Below the pieces are notes generated by a model. That model was given only the letters and a program-made list of their open reading frames with translations. It was not told where the DNA came from and made no database searches. A program made the position numbers and the translations under genes. 64,000 nucleotides of DNA from JACVRW01 sp963751105 (GTDB lineage Bacteria; Actinomycetota; Thermoleophilia; Solirubrobacterales; Thermoleophilaceae), in NCBI GenBank assembly GCA_963751105.1, contig CAVVTG010000002.1, positions 2,808,612 to 2,872,611 of the forward strand. The letters run 5' to 3'. Positions 9,047-19,730 of this stretch are shown piece after piece; positions within the stretch are counted from its first letter, which is position 1; each line of letters opens with the position of its first letter.

Positions 9047-9730
9047 CTACCTCCCGTTTCCTTCGGTGGTCAGTTCGATGGTCATGTGGCTCGTGCGCTT
9101 GTTGATGCGGGTGGCCCGCCCCAGCGCGCGCGGCCGATAGCGCTTGATCGTCGGGCCCTCGTCCACGAACGCGCGGCGGACGCGCAGCTCGTCGGGCCCC
9201 AGCTCGTACGCCGACTCGGCGTTGGCCACGGCCGAGTTGAGCAGCTTCAGAATGTCGGCGGAGACGGCGCGCGGGCCGTGCTGCAGGATGGCCTGGGCGT
9301 GCTCCACCCGCTTGCCGCGGATGTGGTCCATCACGAGCCGCGCCTTGCGCGGGGCGCTGCGCACGTAGCGGGCGCGTGCGGCCACGACGAGGGAGCCGTC
9401 CTCCTTGCGCGGGGCGCGCTTGCGCTCGGTGGTGATGGTCTCGGCCGAGCCACGGCGGCGAGTGGTGGCGGGCGCCTCCTCGGCGGCCTCGTCTGCGTCC
9501 GCTTGGGGATCGTCGGTGGCCTCTTCGGCGTCGACGACCTCCTCCGCCTTGGCCTCCTCAGGGGGCGCCGTGGCCGCCTGAGCGACCTCGTCGTCCTCGA
9601 GCCGCGCGACGAGCTCGGCCTTGTTGCCGCTCTTGGGGAGCCCGCGGGCCTCGAGCTCCTGCTTGAGCTCGTCGACCTTGAGCGACTCCCAGCCGCCCTC
9701 GGGCGGCCCTGATACCTGGTCAGGGGTCAC
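9047..9730 (-). CDS. rplV: 50S ribosomal protein L22 fused to an N-terminal SAP domain
   Basis: L22 lines the peptide exit tunnel. The L22 core spans residues ~115-227 (ARYVRSAPRKARLVMDHIRG, LNSAVANAESAYEL, RAFVDEGPTIKRYRPRALGR). Residues 14-47 match the SAP nucleic-acid-binding motif (SLKVDELKQELEARGLP then SGNKAELVARL), joined to the core by a ~65-residue acidic linker and a basic patch. The GTG at 9730 overlaps the rpsS stop (GTGA), so the extension is within the operon's translational coupling. SAP domains bind DNA or RNA in other proteins; the role here is unknown. Confidence 0.95.
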   Translation of the reverse strand: MTPDQVSGPPEGGWESLKVDELKQELEARGLPKSGNKAELVARLEDDEVAQAATAPPEEAKAEEVVDAEEATDDPQADADEAAEEAPATTRRRGSAETITTERKRAPRKEDGSLVVAARARYVRSAPRKARLVMDHIRGKRVEHAQAILQHGPRAVSADILKLLNSAVANAESAYELGPDELRVRRAFVDEGPTIKRYRPRALGRATRINKRTSHMTIELTTEGNGR

Positions 9731-10005
9731 CGCACCCGCACTCTGTCGCTGCCCGCGTGGCCGCGGAACATGCGCGTCGGGGCGAACTCGCCCAGCTTGT
9801 GTCCCACCATCGACTCGGACACGAACACGGGCACGTGCTTGCGCCCATCGTGCACGGCGATGGTGTGACCGACCATCTCAGGGAAGATCGTGGAGGTCCG
9901 CGACCAGGTCTTGACCATGGTCCTGTTGCCGGACTCGTTCATGGCCTCGATGCGCCGCATCAGGCGCTCCTCGACCCACGGGCCCTTCTTGGACGAGCGT
10001 GACAC
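9727..10005 (-). CDS. rpsS: 30S ribosomal protein S19
   Basis: Head-domain protein of the small subunit. 92 residues with RSSKKGPWVEERLMRRIEAM, KTWSRTSTIFPEMVGHTIAV and VGHKLGEFAPTRMFRGH, all diagnostic. Begins immediately after rplB stops, and its stop overlaps the rplV start. Confidence 0.97.
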   Translation of the reverse strand: MSRSSKKGPWVEERLMRRIEAMNESGNRTMVKTWSRTSTIFPEMVGHTIAVHDGRKHVPVFVSESMVGHKLGEFAPTRMFRGHAGSDRVRVR

Positions 10006-10851
10006 CTAGCGCCTCCCCTTCTTGCCGCGCCGGCGGCCACGGACGATGAACTGATCGGACTGCTTGCGCTTCTTGCGGGTGCGGTAGCCGAGCGTGGGCA
10101 CGCCCCACGGGGTCACCGGATGGCCGCCGGGGGTCTTGTGCGCCTCGCCGCCGCCGTGCGGATGGTCGACGGGGTTCATGGCCACGCCGCGGGTCTGCGG
10201 GCGCTTGCCCAGATGACGCGAGCGGCCGGCCTTGCCCAGCTCCACCAGCTCGTGCTCGGCGTTGCCCAGCGCTCCCACCGTGGCGCGGCACTCCATGAGG
10301 ACCATGCGCATCTCGCCCGAGGGGAGTCGCAGCGTGACGTAGCGGCCCTCCTTGGCCACGAGCTGGATGGACGTGCCCGCGGACCGGCCCAGCTGGCCGC
10401 CGCGACCGGGGGTGAGCTCCACGTTGTGGATCGTCGTACCGGTGGGGATGTTGGCCAGGGGCAGGGTGTTGCCCGGCGTGACGTCGGCGTCGGGGCCCGA
10501 GGACACGCTGTCGCCGACCTTGATGCGCGCGGGCGCGAGGATGTAGCGCTTCTCGCCGTCGGCGTAGTGCAGCAGCGCGATGTGAGCCGACCGGTTGGGG
10601 TCGTACTCGATCGCCGCCACCTTGGCCGGAATGCCGTCCTTCAACCGCTTGAAGTCGATGCGCCTGTACTTGCGCTTCGCGCCGCCGCCGCGGTGACGTG
10701 AGGTCACGCGGCCGTGCGCGTTGCGCCCGCCGGACTTCGTGAGCCCCTCGACGAGCGCCTTCTCCGGCTCGGTCTTGGTGACCGCGTCGTGCTGGAGCCA
10801 GGTGGCAAACCGCCGTCCCGGCGAAGTGGGCTTGTGCTTCTTGATGGCCAT
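10006..10851 (-). CDS. rplB: 50S ribosomal protein L2
   Basis: Essential for subunit association and peptidyl-transferase assembly. 281 residues. The key GRNAHGRVTSRHRGGGAKRK block, GTSIQLVAKEGRYVTLRLPS and the highly conserved MNPVDHPHGGGEA loop with its functional histidine are present. Length is normal. 3 bp after rplW. Confidence 0.98.
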   Translation of the reverse strand: MAIKKHKPTSPGRRFATWLQHDAVTKTEPEKALVEGLTKSGGRNAHGRVTSRHRGGGAKRKYRRIDFKRLKDGIPAKVAAIEYDPNRSAHIALLHYADGEKRYILAPARIKVGDSVSSGPDADVTPGNTLPLANIPTGTTIHNVELTPGRGGQLGRSAGTSIQLVAKEGRYVTLRLPSGEMRMVLMECRATVGALGNAEHELVELGKAGRSRHLGKRPQTRGVAMNPVDHPHGGGEAHKTPGGHPVTPWGVPTLGYRTRKKRKQSDQFIVRGRRRGKKGRR

Positions 10852-10854
10852 TGG

Positions 10855-11151
10855 TTACTCCACCCCCTGCCCCTCGAACAGCTCGATCGAATCGTCGGCG
10901 TGCAGCGTCACGACCGCCTTCTTCCAGCGCCGCCGCGTTCCCGCGTAGAGCCCGCGGCGCTTGGGCTTGGGCTTGACCCACGCCGTGCGCACCCCGGTGA
11001 CCCGGACGCCGAAGATGTCCTCGATCGCCTTGCGGACCTGGGTCTTGTTGGCCCGGTCGTGAACGCGGAAGGTGTACTTGTTGGCCGCGAGCAGCGCGTA
11101 GCTCTTCTCGGAGATGACCGGCCGGATGATCACCTGGCGTGAGTCCTTCAT
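10855..11151 (-). CDS. rplW: 50S ribosomal protein L23
   Basis: Docking site for trigger factor and SRP at the tunnel exit. 98 residues from ATG 11151, which overlaps the rplD stop as ATGA. Contains VIIRPVISEKSYALLAANKY, FRVHDRANKTQVRKAIEDIF and the TAWVKPKPKRRG loop. A longer open frame runs into rplD but is only a shadow. Confidence 0.96.
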   Translation of the reverse strand: MKDSRQVIIRPVISEKSYALLAANKYTFRVHDRANKTQVRKAIEDIFGVRVTGVRTAWVKPKPKRRGLYAGTRRRWKKAVVTLHADDSIELFEGQGVE

Positions 11152-11771
11152 CGCGCTGCCGCCTTCTCGGTCAGGCGCGCGAGCGCGGCCTCGGAGAGCA
11201 CGAGCCGGGAGGCGCCGATCACGTCGGCCACGCCCACGGCGTCGGCGGGCCGCACCGACACGCCGGGAAGGTTGCGGAAGGACTTGGCCACGATCTCCTC
11301 GCCCTCGGCCAGCACCAGCAGCACGTTCCCGTCGCCGTCGAGCGAGGCCACCGCAGCGGCGGCCGCCTTGGTGGAGGGCGTGTCGAAGTTCGCCGGATCG
11401 AGGGCGGCAATCGAGCCGCGCTCGGCGTGCATCGTCAGCGCCGCCCGCAGCGCGCGCCGGCGCGCCTTGCGGTTGACCTTGACCGTGTAGTGGCGCGGCT
11501 TGGGGCCAAAGGCCACGCCGCCGCCGGTGCGCTGGGGAGCGGAGAGTGCGCCCACCCGTGCCCGGCCGGTGCCCTTCTGGCGCCAGGCCTTCGCGCCGGT
11601 CATCGCGACCTCGGCCCGGGTCTTGGTCGAGCTGGAGCCCTGACGGCGAGCCGCCAGCTCGGAGCGCACGGCCTCGTGCACCAGCGGACCGTGGAAGGTC
11701 TCGCCGAACACCACGTCGTCGAGGTCGAGCCCACCCGAGCCGCCGCCTATGAACTTGGCCTGGGCAGCCAC
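11148..11771 (-). CDS. rplD: 50S ribosomal protein L4
   Basis: Tunnel-constriction protein; in E. coli it is also the S10-operon autorepressor. 207 residues: the FHGPLVHEAVRSELAARRQG helix, the extended loop TRAEVAMTGAKAWRQKGTGR and ARVGALSAPQRTGGGVAFGP, and the C-terminal SVRPADAVGVADVIGASRLV. 2 bp after rplC. Confidence 0.97.
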   Translation of the reverse strand: MAAQAKFIGGGSGGLDLDDVVFGETFHGPLVHEAVRSELAARRQGSSSTKTRAEVAMTGAKAWRQKGTGRARVGALSAPQRTGGGVAFGPKPRHYTVKVNRKARRRALRAALTMHAERGSIAALDPANFDTPSTKAAAAAVASLDGDGNVLLVLAEGEEIVAKSFRNLPGVSVRPADAVGVADVIGASRLVLSEAALARLTEKAAAR

Positions 11772-11773
11772 GG

Positions 11774-12397
11774 TCAGCCCTCGCTCCGGATCTCGACCAC
11801 GGTGCCCTTGGCGCCGGGCACCGAGCCACGTACCAGCAGAAGATTCTGTTCGGGCCGCACGTCCACGACCTGCAGCCCGCGCTGGGTGGCGCGCTTGTTG
11901 CCCATCTGGCCGGGGCCGCGGATGCCCTTGAACACGCGGGCGGGGTCGGCGGAGGCGCCGATCGAACCCGGTGCGCGAACGTTGTGTGAGCCGTGCGACA
12001 CGGGGCCGCGGGAGAAGTTGTGGCGCTTGATCGTGCCGGCGAAGCCCTTGCCCTTGGAGACGCCCGAGACCTTGACGGTCTGGCCCTTCTCGAACACTGA
12101 GTCGACCTTGACCTCGGCGCCCAGCTCGGCTTCGCCCGGATCGCCGCGGAACTCGGCCAGGTGCTTCATGGGCCCCACGTCGGCCTTCTTCAGGTGACCG
12201 AGGCGCGCCTTCTGCAGGCTCTTCTCCGACGAGGCGCCGAAGGCCAGCTGCAGAGCGTCGTAGCCGTCGCGGTCCTCGCGCCGGATGGCGGTCACGAAGC
12301 AGGGACCGGCCTCGATCACGGTCACACGCTCCACGTGCCCGTCCTCTGAGTCGAAGACCTGCGTCATGCCCAGTTTTCTTCCCAGCAGCCCAGCCAT
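11774..12397 (-). CDS. rplC: 50S ribosomal protein L3
   Basis: Assembly-initiating protein whose W-finger approaches the peptidyl-transferase centre. 207 residues: MAGLLGRKLGMTQVFDSEDG at the start, GVSKGKGFAGTIKRHNFSRG, then the loop GSHNVRAPGSIGASADPARV with KGIRGPGQMGNKRATQRGLQ. Overlaps the rpsJ stop by one base. Confidence 0.97.
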   Translation of the reverse strand: MAGLLGRKLGMTQVFDSEDGHVERVTVIEAGPCFVTAIRREDRDGYDALQLAFGASSEKSLQKARLGHLKKADVGPMKHLAEFRGDPGEAELGAEVKVDSVFEKGQTVKVSGVSKGKGFAGTIKRHNFSRGPVSHGSHNVRAPGSIGASADPARVFKGIRGPGQMGNKRATQRGLQVVDVRPEQNLLLVRGSVPGAKGTVVEIRSEG

Positions 12398-12720
12398 CAG
12401 ATCAGCTGTATCTGGATGTCCACGCCGGCCGGTAGATGGTCGAGGCGCTGCAGCGAGTCCACCGTCTTGGGGGTGGGCTGCAGGATGTCGATCAGTCGCT
12501 TGTGCGTGCGGATCTCGAAGTGCTCGCGGGAGTCCTTGTCCTTGAACGGCCCGCGGATCACGCAGTAGACGTTCTTCTCGGTGGGCAGCGGCACGGGCCC
12601 GGACACGGTGGCGCCGGTGCGCACGGCCGTGTCCACGATCTCCTTGGCGGCCGTCTCGATCGCCGAGTGGTCGTAGGCCTTGAGCCGGATGCGGATCTTG
12701 TTCTGCGTGAGAGTTGCCAT
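12397..12720 (-). CDS. rpsJ: 30S ribosomal protein S10
   Basis: First gene of the S10 cluster; S10 is also the NusE partner in antitermination. 107 residues. The domains KIRIRLKAYDHSAIETAAKE, TGATVSGPVPLPTEKNVYCV and SREHFEIRTHKRLIDILQPT are intact. It lies 72 bp downstream of tuf, behind a strong hairpin, so it probably has its own promoter in that gap. Confidence 0.97.
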   Translation of the reverse strand: MATLTQNKIRIRLKAYDHSAIETAAKEIVDTAVRTGATVSGPVPLPTEKNVYCVIRGPFKDKDSREHFEIRTHKRLIDILQPTPKTVDSLQRLDHLPAGVDIQIQLI

Positions 12721-12739
12721 GTGCGTCTGGAGACAGATC

Positions 12740-12771
12740 GAGGGGCGGGCTAGCCCTGCCGCCCGCCCCTC
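12740..12771 (-). terminator. Strong hairpin terminator between tuf and rpsJ
   Basis: A perfect 11-bp stem (GAGGGGCGGGC with GCCCGCCCCTC) around a 10-base loop lies in the 72-bp gap after tuf. There is no T-tract, as is common in high-GC actinobacteria. It should end or attenuate str-cluster transcripts before the S10 operon. Confidence 0.75.
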
Positions 12772-12792
12772 AACGAATCATCTGTCCGAGGT

Positions 12793-13980
<1,188 letters not shown>

Positions 13981-14008
13981 CTCGAACTACCCCTTTCTAA
14001 AAGAACAC

Positions 14009-14024
14009 TCGGGTTCGGACCCGA
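14009..14024 (-). other. Short hairpin between fusA and tuf
   Basis: A 6-bp stem (TCGGGT/ACCCGA) with a TCGG loop in the 75-bp fusA-tuf spacer, just upstream of the tuf ribosome-binding site. It could act as a processing site or a weak attenuator; nothing more can be said from the sequence. Confidence 0.35.
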
Positions 14025-14055
14025 ACTTGCGAAACATACTCGGTTTACTCACGCT

Positions 14056-16170
<2,115 letters not shown>

Positions 16171-16199
16171 GTGTCCTTGTTGCTTTCCGTCTCAGAGCA

Positions 16200-16222
16200 G
16201 AAAAAAGGCCCTTTCCGGGCCC
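16200..16222 (-). terminator. Rho-independent terminator or attenuator upstream of fusA
   Basis: Read on the minus strand this is GGCCC-GGAAA-GGGCC followed at once by six Ts, a textbook intrinsic terminator. It lies 30 bp before the fusA start, on the same strand. It could stop transcripts entering from rpsL-rpsG across the inserted genes, or serve as a conditional attenuator of fusA-tuf. Confidence 0.7.
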
Positions 16223-16301
16223 AGTGCTACGTGCGGCGACTACCCGGGCGATCTCTATGTGGAATAGGACTCCATCGGTGTGAGCAACCGCCTGCCCTCG
16301 C

Positions 16302-16853
16302 GTGGCTGAGCGAGGCCGTGGGCGGCTGGGAGAAGCCGCCCGCGAAGCGATCCCCGATGGTAGCAGGCGATCCCGGGTCAAATCCGGGCTGCAAGCGGCG
16401 CCGCGAGCCGTCACGGCACTGGGGATCGTGGCCGCGCTGCTGCTCGTGGCGAGCGAGTTCACGGCGGTGGCCTCGGTGGACGTCGCCAACGGGAGCTGCG
16501 AGGTCATCCAGGACACCGATCCGGCCCTGGCCGACCGCTGCGAGCTGAGCGGGCTCGAGCGAAACGGGGGTGCGTTCCTGCTCCTGGCGGCGCTCGCCGC
16601 CGTGATGGCCTGGGGCGCGGGGATCGGCCGCTCACGGCCGGCGGCCGCCGCGCTCGCCGTAATCGGTGCGCTGGTGCTCGGCTGGGCGCTGCTGGTGGAC
16701 CTGCCCGTCACCAACGACACCGGCGCGCTGGGACGCGACTTCGACGGCGCGTTCGCCTCCGCCGGGCCGGGCTTCACGCTCGAGCTGCTGGGCGGCGCCC
16801 TGGCCCTGGTGGCCGGGCTCGCCGGACTCGTGCGACGGCCCTCCGCAGCCTGA
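16302..16853 (+). CDS. Small multi-pass membrane protein of unknown function
   Basis: 183 residues from GTG 16302. About four hydrophobic segments are visible (TALGIVAALLLVASEF; GAFLLLAALAAVMAWGAG; AALAVIGALVLGWALL; LELLGGALALVAGLAGLV), with an extracytoplasmic loop containing two cysteines (NGSCEVIQ, DRCELSG). The first ~35 residues are charged and may not be translated; a start further in is possible. No family is recognised. It is followed closely by the glycosidase-like gene and lies opposite to the flanking ribosomal genes. Confidence 0.6.
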   Translation: MAERGRGRLGEAAREAIPDGSRRSRVKSGLQAAPRAVTALGIVAALLLVASEFTAVASVDVANGSCEVIQDTDPALADRCELSGLERNGGAFLLLAALAAVMAWGAGIGRSRPAAAALAVIGALVLGWALLVDLPVTNDTGALGRDFDGAFASAGPGFTLELLGGALALVAGLAGLVRRPSAA

Positions 16854-16879
16854 CACCATCCTCGGTGTTGATCGCTGTG

Positions 16880-17878
16880 ATGAGGATCCTTGCCCTGCTG
16901 GCCGGGTTCGCGGTCCTGGCGCTGCCGGGCGCCGCGCTCGCCCAGGCGCCGGCGGGCCCCCACGTGGCCGTCGGGATCGGCGAGCAGAGCCCCGCGTTCT
17001 TCGGCGACTCCCGCTTCCGCGCCACCGGCATCCGCCACGCCCGGCTGATCGTGCCCTTCGATCTGGTCCGCGCCGGTGGCGACCAGCTGGCCAGTGCGGA
17101 CGCCTGGCTCGCCGAGGCCCGCCAGCGCGAGATCGAGCCGCTCGTGACGTTCGCCCACTCCAGTCGCCGCGGGCGCCAGTTCAAGCTGCCCTCGGTGTCG
17201 GCGTACATCGCTCGGGTGCGCGAGTTCCGGCGCCGCTACCCGTGGGTGCGCGAGCTGTCCACCTGGAACGAGGCCAACCTGCGCACCGTCCAGCCCACCG
17301 CAAGAAATCCGCGCCGCACGGCCGCGTTCTACCGCGCCCTCCGGCGCGAGTGCGTTGTCACGGGTTGCAAGGTCGTGGCGGTGGAGGTGCAGCTCACCGG
17401 CTCCTCGCGGACCTGGGAGTGGGTGCGCCGCTTCCGCCGGGCCGCCGGGCGCGGCCCGCACGTCTGGGGCGTGCACAACTACCCCGACGTCACCCGCCTC
17501 AGCCGGCGCAACACCGGCATCTTCCTGCGCCGGGTGCGCCGCGACGAGGTGTGGATCACCGAGACCGGCGGCATCGTGCGCTTCCGCAGGTCCTGGCCCT
17601 TCGACGAGCGCCGGGCCGCGCGCGCGGTGCGCCACAGCTTCCGCCTGGCGGCGTCGTCACGGCGCATCAAGCGCATGTACCTCTACAACTGGCGAGCCGA
17701 CCTGGTCAACCGCCGCTGGGACTCGGGGATCCTCGCCGCCGACGGCAGCGAGCGCCGCGCCTACGGCGAGCTGCTCGACGGCCTCGCGCTGCCGCGGTTC
17801 AGGCCACCGCCGCCGCCGGTGGTGCCGATGGCGGCGCCGGATGCGGAGCCGCCTGTTGGCTTGGACGGAGACGACTGA
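16880..17878 (+). CDS. Secreted glycoside-hydrolase-like (TIM-barrel, clan A type) protein
   Basis: 332 residues from ATG 16880. A signal peptide (MRILALLAGFAVLALPGAALA, cut near AQA) is followed by a single barrel-like domain. Two segments look like the acid/base and nucleophile strands of clan-A glycosidases: STWNEANLRT (Asn-Glu pair) and EVWITETGGIV (Glu at a strand end). HNYPDVTRL and YLYNWRAD fit the same fold. Substrate unknown. A Pro-rich tail ends the protein. The strand is opposite to rpsG and fusA. Confidence 0.65.
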   Translation: MRILALLAGFAVLALPGAALAQAPAGPHVAVGIGEQSPAFFGDSRFRATGIRHARLIVPFDLVRAGGDQLASADAWLAEARQREIEPLVTFAHSSRRGRQFKLPSVSAYIARVREFRRRYPWVRELSTWNEANLRTVQPTARNPRRTAAFYRALRRECVVTGCKVVAVEVQLTGSSRTWEWVRRFRRAAGRGPHVWGVHNYPDVTRLSRRNTGIFLRRVRRDEVWITETGGIVRFRRSWPFDERRAARAVRHSFRLAASSRRIKRMYLYNWRADLVNRRWDSGILAADGSERRAYGELLDGLALPRFRPPPPPVVPMAAPDAEPPVGLDGDD

Positions 17879-17911
17879 GGGATCGCGCGCGCCCCGACCG
17901 GTTTCCGAGGG

Positions 17912-17955
17912 CTGTCCTGGGTTCGACCCCCCAGGAGGGGGTCAAGTCAGGACAG
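17912..17955. terminator. Long bidirectional hairpin between the glycosidase-like gene and rpsG
   Basis: Outer arms CTGTCCTG/CAGGACAG and inner arms GACCCCC/GGGGGTC fold into one 44-base hairpin with a CAGGA loop. It sits in the 106-bp gap between two convergent genes, where a terminator for both strands is expected. Confidence 0.7.
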
Positions 17956-17984
17956 CGGCGCTGCTCCCTCGGGCGCCGAAGCTG

Positions 17985-18455
17985 CTACCAGCGGTAGTGC
18001 GCGAAGGCCTTGTTCGCCTGGGCCATGCGGAAGATGTCGTCCTTGCGCTTGTAGGCGCCGCCCTGCTGGGACGAGGCGTCGGCCAGCTCGCCGGCCAGGC
18101 GCTCTGACATCGACTTCTCGCGGCGGTTGCGCGAGAACTCCACGAGCCAGCGCACCGCGAGGGTGCGGGCGCGGCGCTGCGGCACCTCGACCGGTACCTG
18201 GTAGGTGGCGCCGCCGACGCGGCGGGAGCGCACCTCGAGCGTCGGGGTGAGCGCCTTGATCGAGTCCTCGAGCGCCGGCACCGGGTCGTTGCTGGTGCGG
18301 CGGGAGAGCATGTCGAGGGCGTCGTAGACGGTCTTCTCGGCGACGGACTTCTTGCCGTCGATCATCACCTTGTTGATCACCTGCTGCACGAGCTTCGACC
18401 CGTACATGGGATCGGGGTCGATCGGGCGAACCCCTGGTGCGGCGCGGCGGGGCAT
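17985..18455 (-). CDS. rpsG: 30S ribosomal protein S7
   Basis: Head-assembly protein contacting E-site tRNA. 156 residues: MPRRAAPGVRPIDPDPMYGS, VQQVINKVMIDGKKSVAEKT, VRSRRVGGATYQVPVEV, RWLVEFSRNRREKSMSERLA and AHYRW at the end. Starts 2 bp after rpsL. Downstream (minus strand) the usual fusA neighbour is displaced by 1.8 kb. Confidence 0.97.
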   Translation of the reverse strand: MPRRAAPGVRPIDPDPMYGSKLVQQVINKVMIDGKKSVAEKTVYDALDMLSRRTSNDPVPALEDSIKALTPTLEVRSRRVGGATYQVPVEVPQRRARTLAVRWLVEFSRNRREKSMSERLAGELADASSQQGGAYKRKDDIFRMAQANKAFAHYRW

Positions 18456-18457
18456 CT

Positions 18458-18853
18458 CTACTTGGCCTTTGCCCCGTACATCGAGCGCGACTTGCGGCGC
18501 TCCGATACGCCGGCGGCATCGAGCGTGCCGCGCACGACCTTGTAGCGCACGCCCGGGAGGTCCTTCACGCGGCCTCCGCGCACCAGCACCACCGAGTGCT
18601 CCTGAAGGTTGTGGCCCTCACCGGGGATGTAGGCGGTGACCTCCATCTGGTTGGTGAGGCGCACGCGGGCGACCTTGCGCAGGGCCGAGTTCGGCTTCTT
18701 GGGCGTGGTCGTATACACGCGCGTGCATACGCCGCGGCGCTGGGGCGCGGCGTTGCGCTTCTTGCGGCCCTGGCCGGACTTGAGACCCGGCGTGGCGACC
18801 TTCTTCTTGGGCTTGCTGCGGCCCTTGCGAACGAGCTGATTGATGCTTGGCAT
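18458..18853 (-). CDS. rpsL: 30S ribosomal protein S12
   Basis: Decoding-centre protein. 131 residues with the conserved TTPKKPNSALRKVARVRLTN, YIPGEGHNLQEHSVVLVRGG and RVKDLPGVRYKVVRG blocks. Both lysines known for streptomycin resistance when mutated (in PKKPNS and RVKDLPG) are wild type. It is divergent from the alpha/beta hydrolase gene with only 46 bp between starts, so the str promoter must lie in or near that gap. Confidence 0.97.
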   Translation of the reverse strand: MPSINQLVRKGRSKPKKKVATPGLKSGQGRKKRNAAPQRRGVCTRVYTTTPKKPNSALRKVARVRLTNQMEVTAYIPGEGHNLQEHSVVLVRGGRVKDLPGVRYKVVRGTLDAAGVSERRKSRSMYGAKAK

Positions 18854-18899
18854 GCGGCGGGTGATGGTAGCAGCGGCGACACCCTAGGCTTCCCGGCCC

Positions 18900-19730
18900 A
18901 TGACCCTCGACCAGCACCGCGGCGGCTCCGGCGAGCCGCTCGTTCTCGTACACGGAATCGGTCACACCTGGCGCGGCTTCGGCCCGATGCTGCCGCTGCT
19001 CGAACCCCGCTTCGACGTGCTGGCGGTGGACCTCCCCGGCTTCGGCAATTCGCCGCCGCTGAACAACGGCCGGGCGCCCACGCCCGAGGTCCTGGCCGAC
19101 GCGGTGGAGGAGTCGATGGACGCGGCCGGGTTCGGCACCGCCCACGTGGCCGGCAACTCGCTGGGTGGCTGGATCGCCCTCGAGCTCGCTCGCCGCGGCC
19201 GGGCCCGCACCTGCACTGCGCTGTCGCCCGCGGGTCTCGCCCACGCGCGCGAGCGCGAGCTTGCCCGATCGATCCTGCGGTCCATGCGCTGGCTCGCCCA
19301 GAACGCGCCGGCGCCCGAGCCCCTCCTGCGCAACCCGGTCACGCGGACGATCTTCGCCGGCCCGACGCTCGGCAAGCCATGGCGAGCCGAGCCGGACGAC
19401 CTGATCGAGCAGACTCGCCTGTTCGCCGACTCGCCCGGCTTCGACGCCACGCTGACCCAAACGCTCGATCGCCAGGTGGCCGGCCTGCCGGAGATCAGCT
19501 GCCCCGTGCTGGTGCTGTGGGGCACGAAGGATGTGATCCTGATCCCGCGCCAGGGTCGTCGTTTCGAGCGACTCATTCCCGGCTGCGAGCTGCGCTACCT
19601 GAAGGGCCTGGGCCACGTGCCCATGTCGGACGACCCCGAGCTCCTGGCCGGGGCCATCACCGAGTTCGCTCTCGGCGGCGCTAGGCCTGAGCCGCGTTCG
19701 CCCGAGCGGCCCGCAGCGGCGCCGGCGTAA
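18900..19730 (+). CDS. Alpha/beta-fold hydrolase
   Basis: 276 residues. Canonical alpha/beta hydrolase: oxyanion region LVLVHGIGHTW, nucleophile elbow AGNSLGGW (Ser about residue 87), acid near LWGTKDVI and catalytic His in GLGHVPMSDD. The lid region has no diagnostic substrate features, so an esterase or C-C hydrolase role is only a class guess. Its 3' end overlaps the convergent transporter gene by 50 bp, and the last ~15 residues are Pro/Ala/Arg-rich and may be dispensable. Confidence 0.85.
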   Translation: MTLDQHRGGSGEPLVLVHGIGHTWRGFGPMLPLLEPRFDVLAVDLPGFGNSPPLNNGRAPTPEVLADAVEESMDAAGFGTAHVAGNSLGGWIALELARRGRARTCTALSPAGLAHARERELARSILRSMRWLAQNAPAPEPLLRNPVTRTIFAGPTLGKPWRAEPDDLIEQTRLFADSPGFDATLTQTLDRQVAGLPEISCPVLVLWGTKDVILIPRQGRRFERLIPGCELRYLKGLGHVPMSDDPELLAGAITEFALGGARPEPRSPERPAAAPA

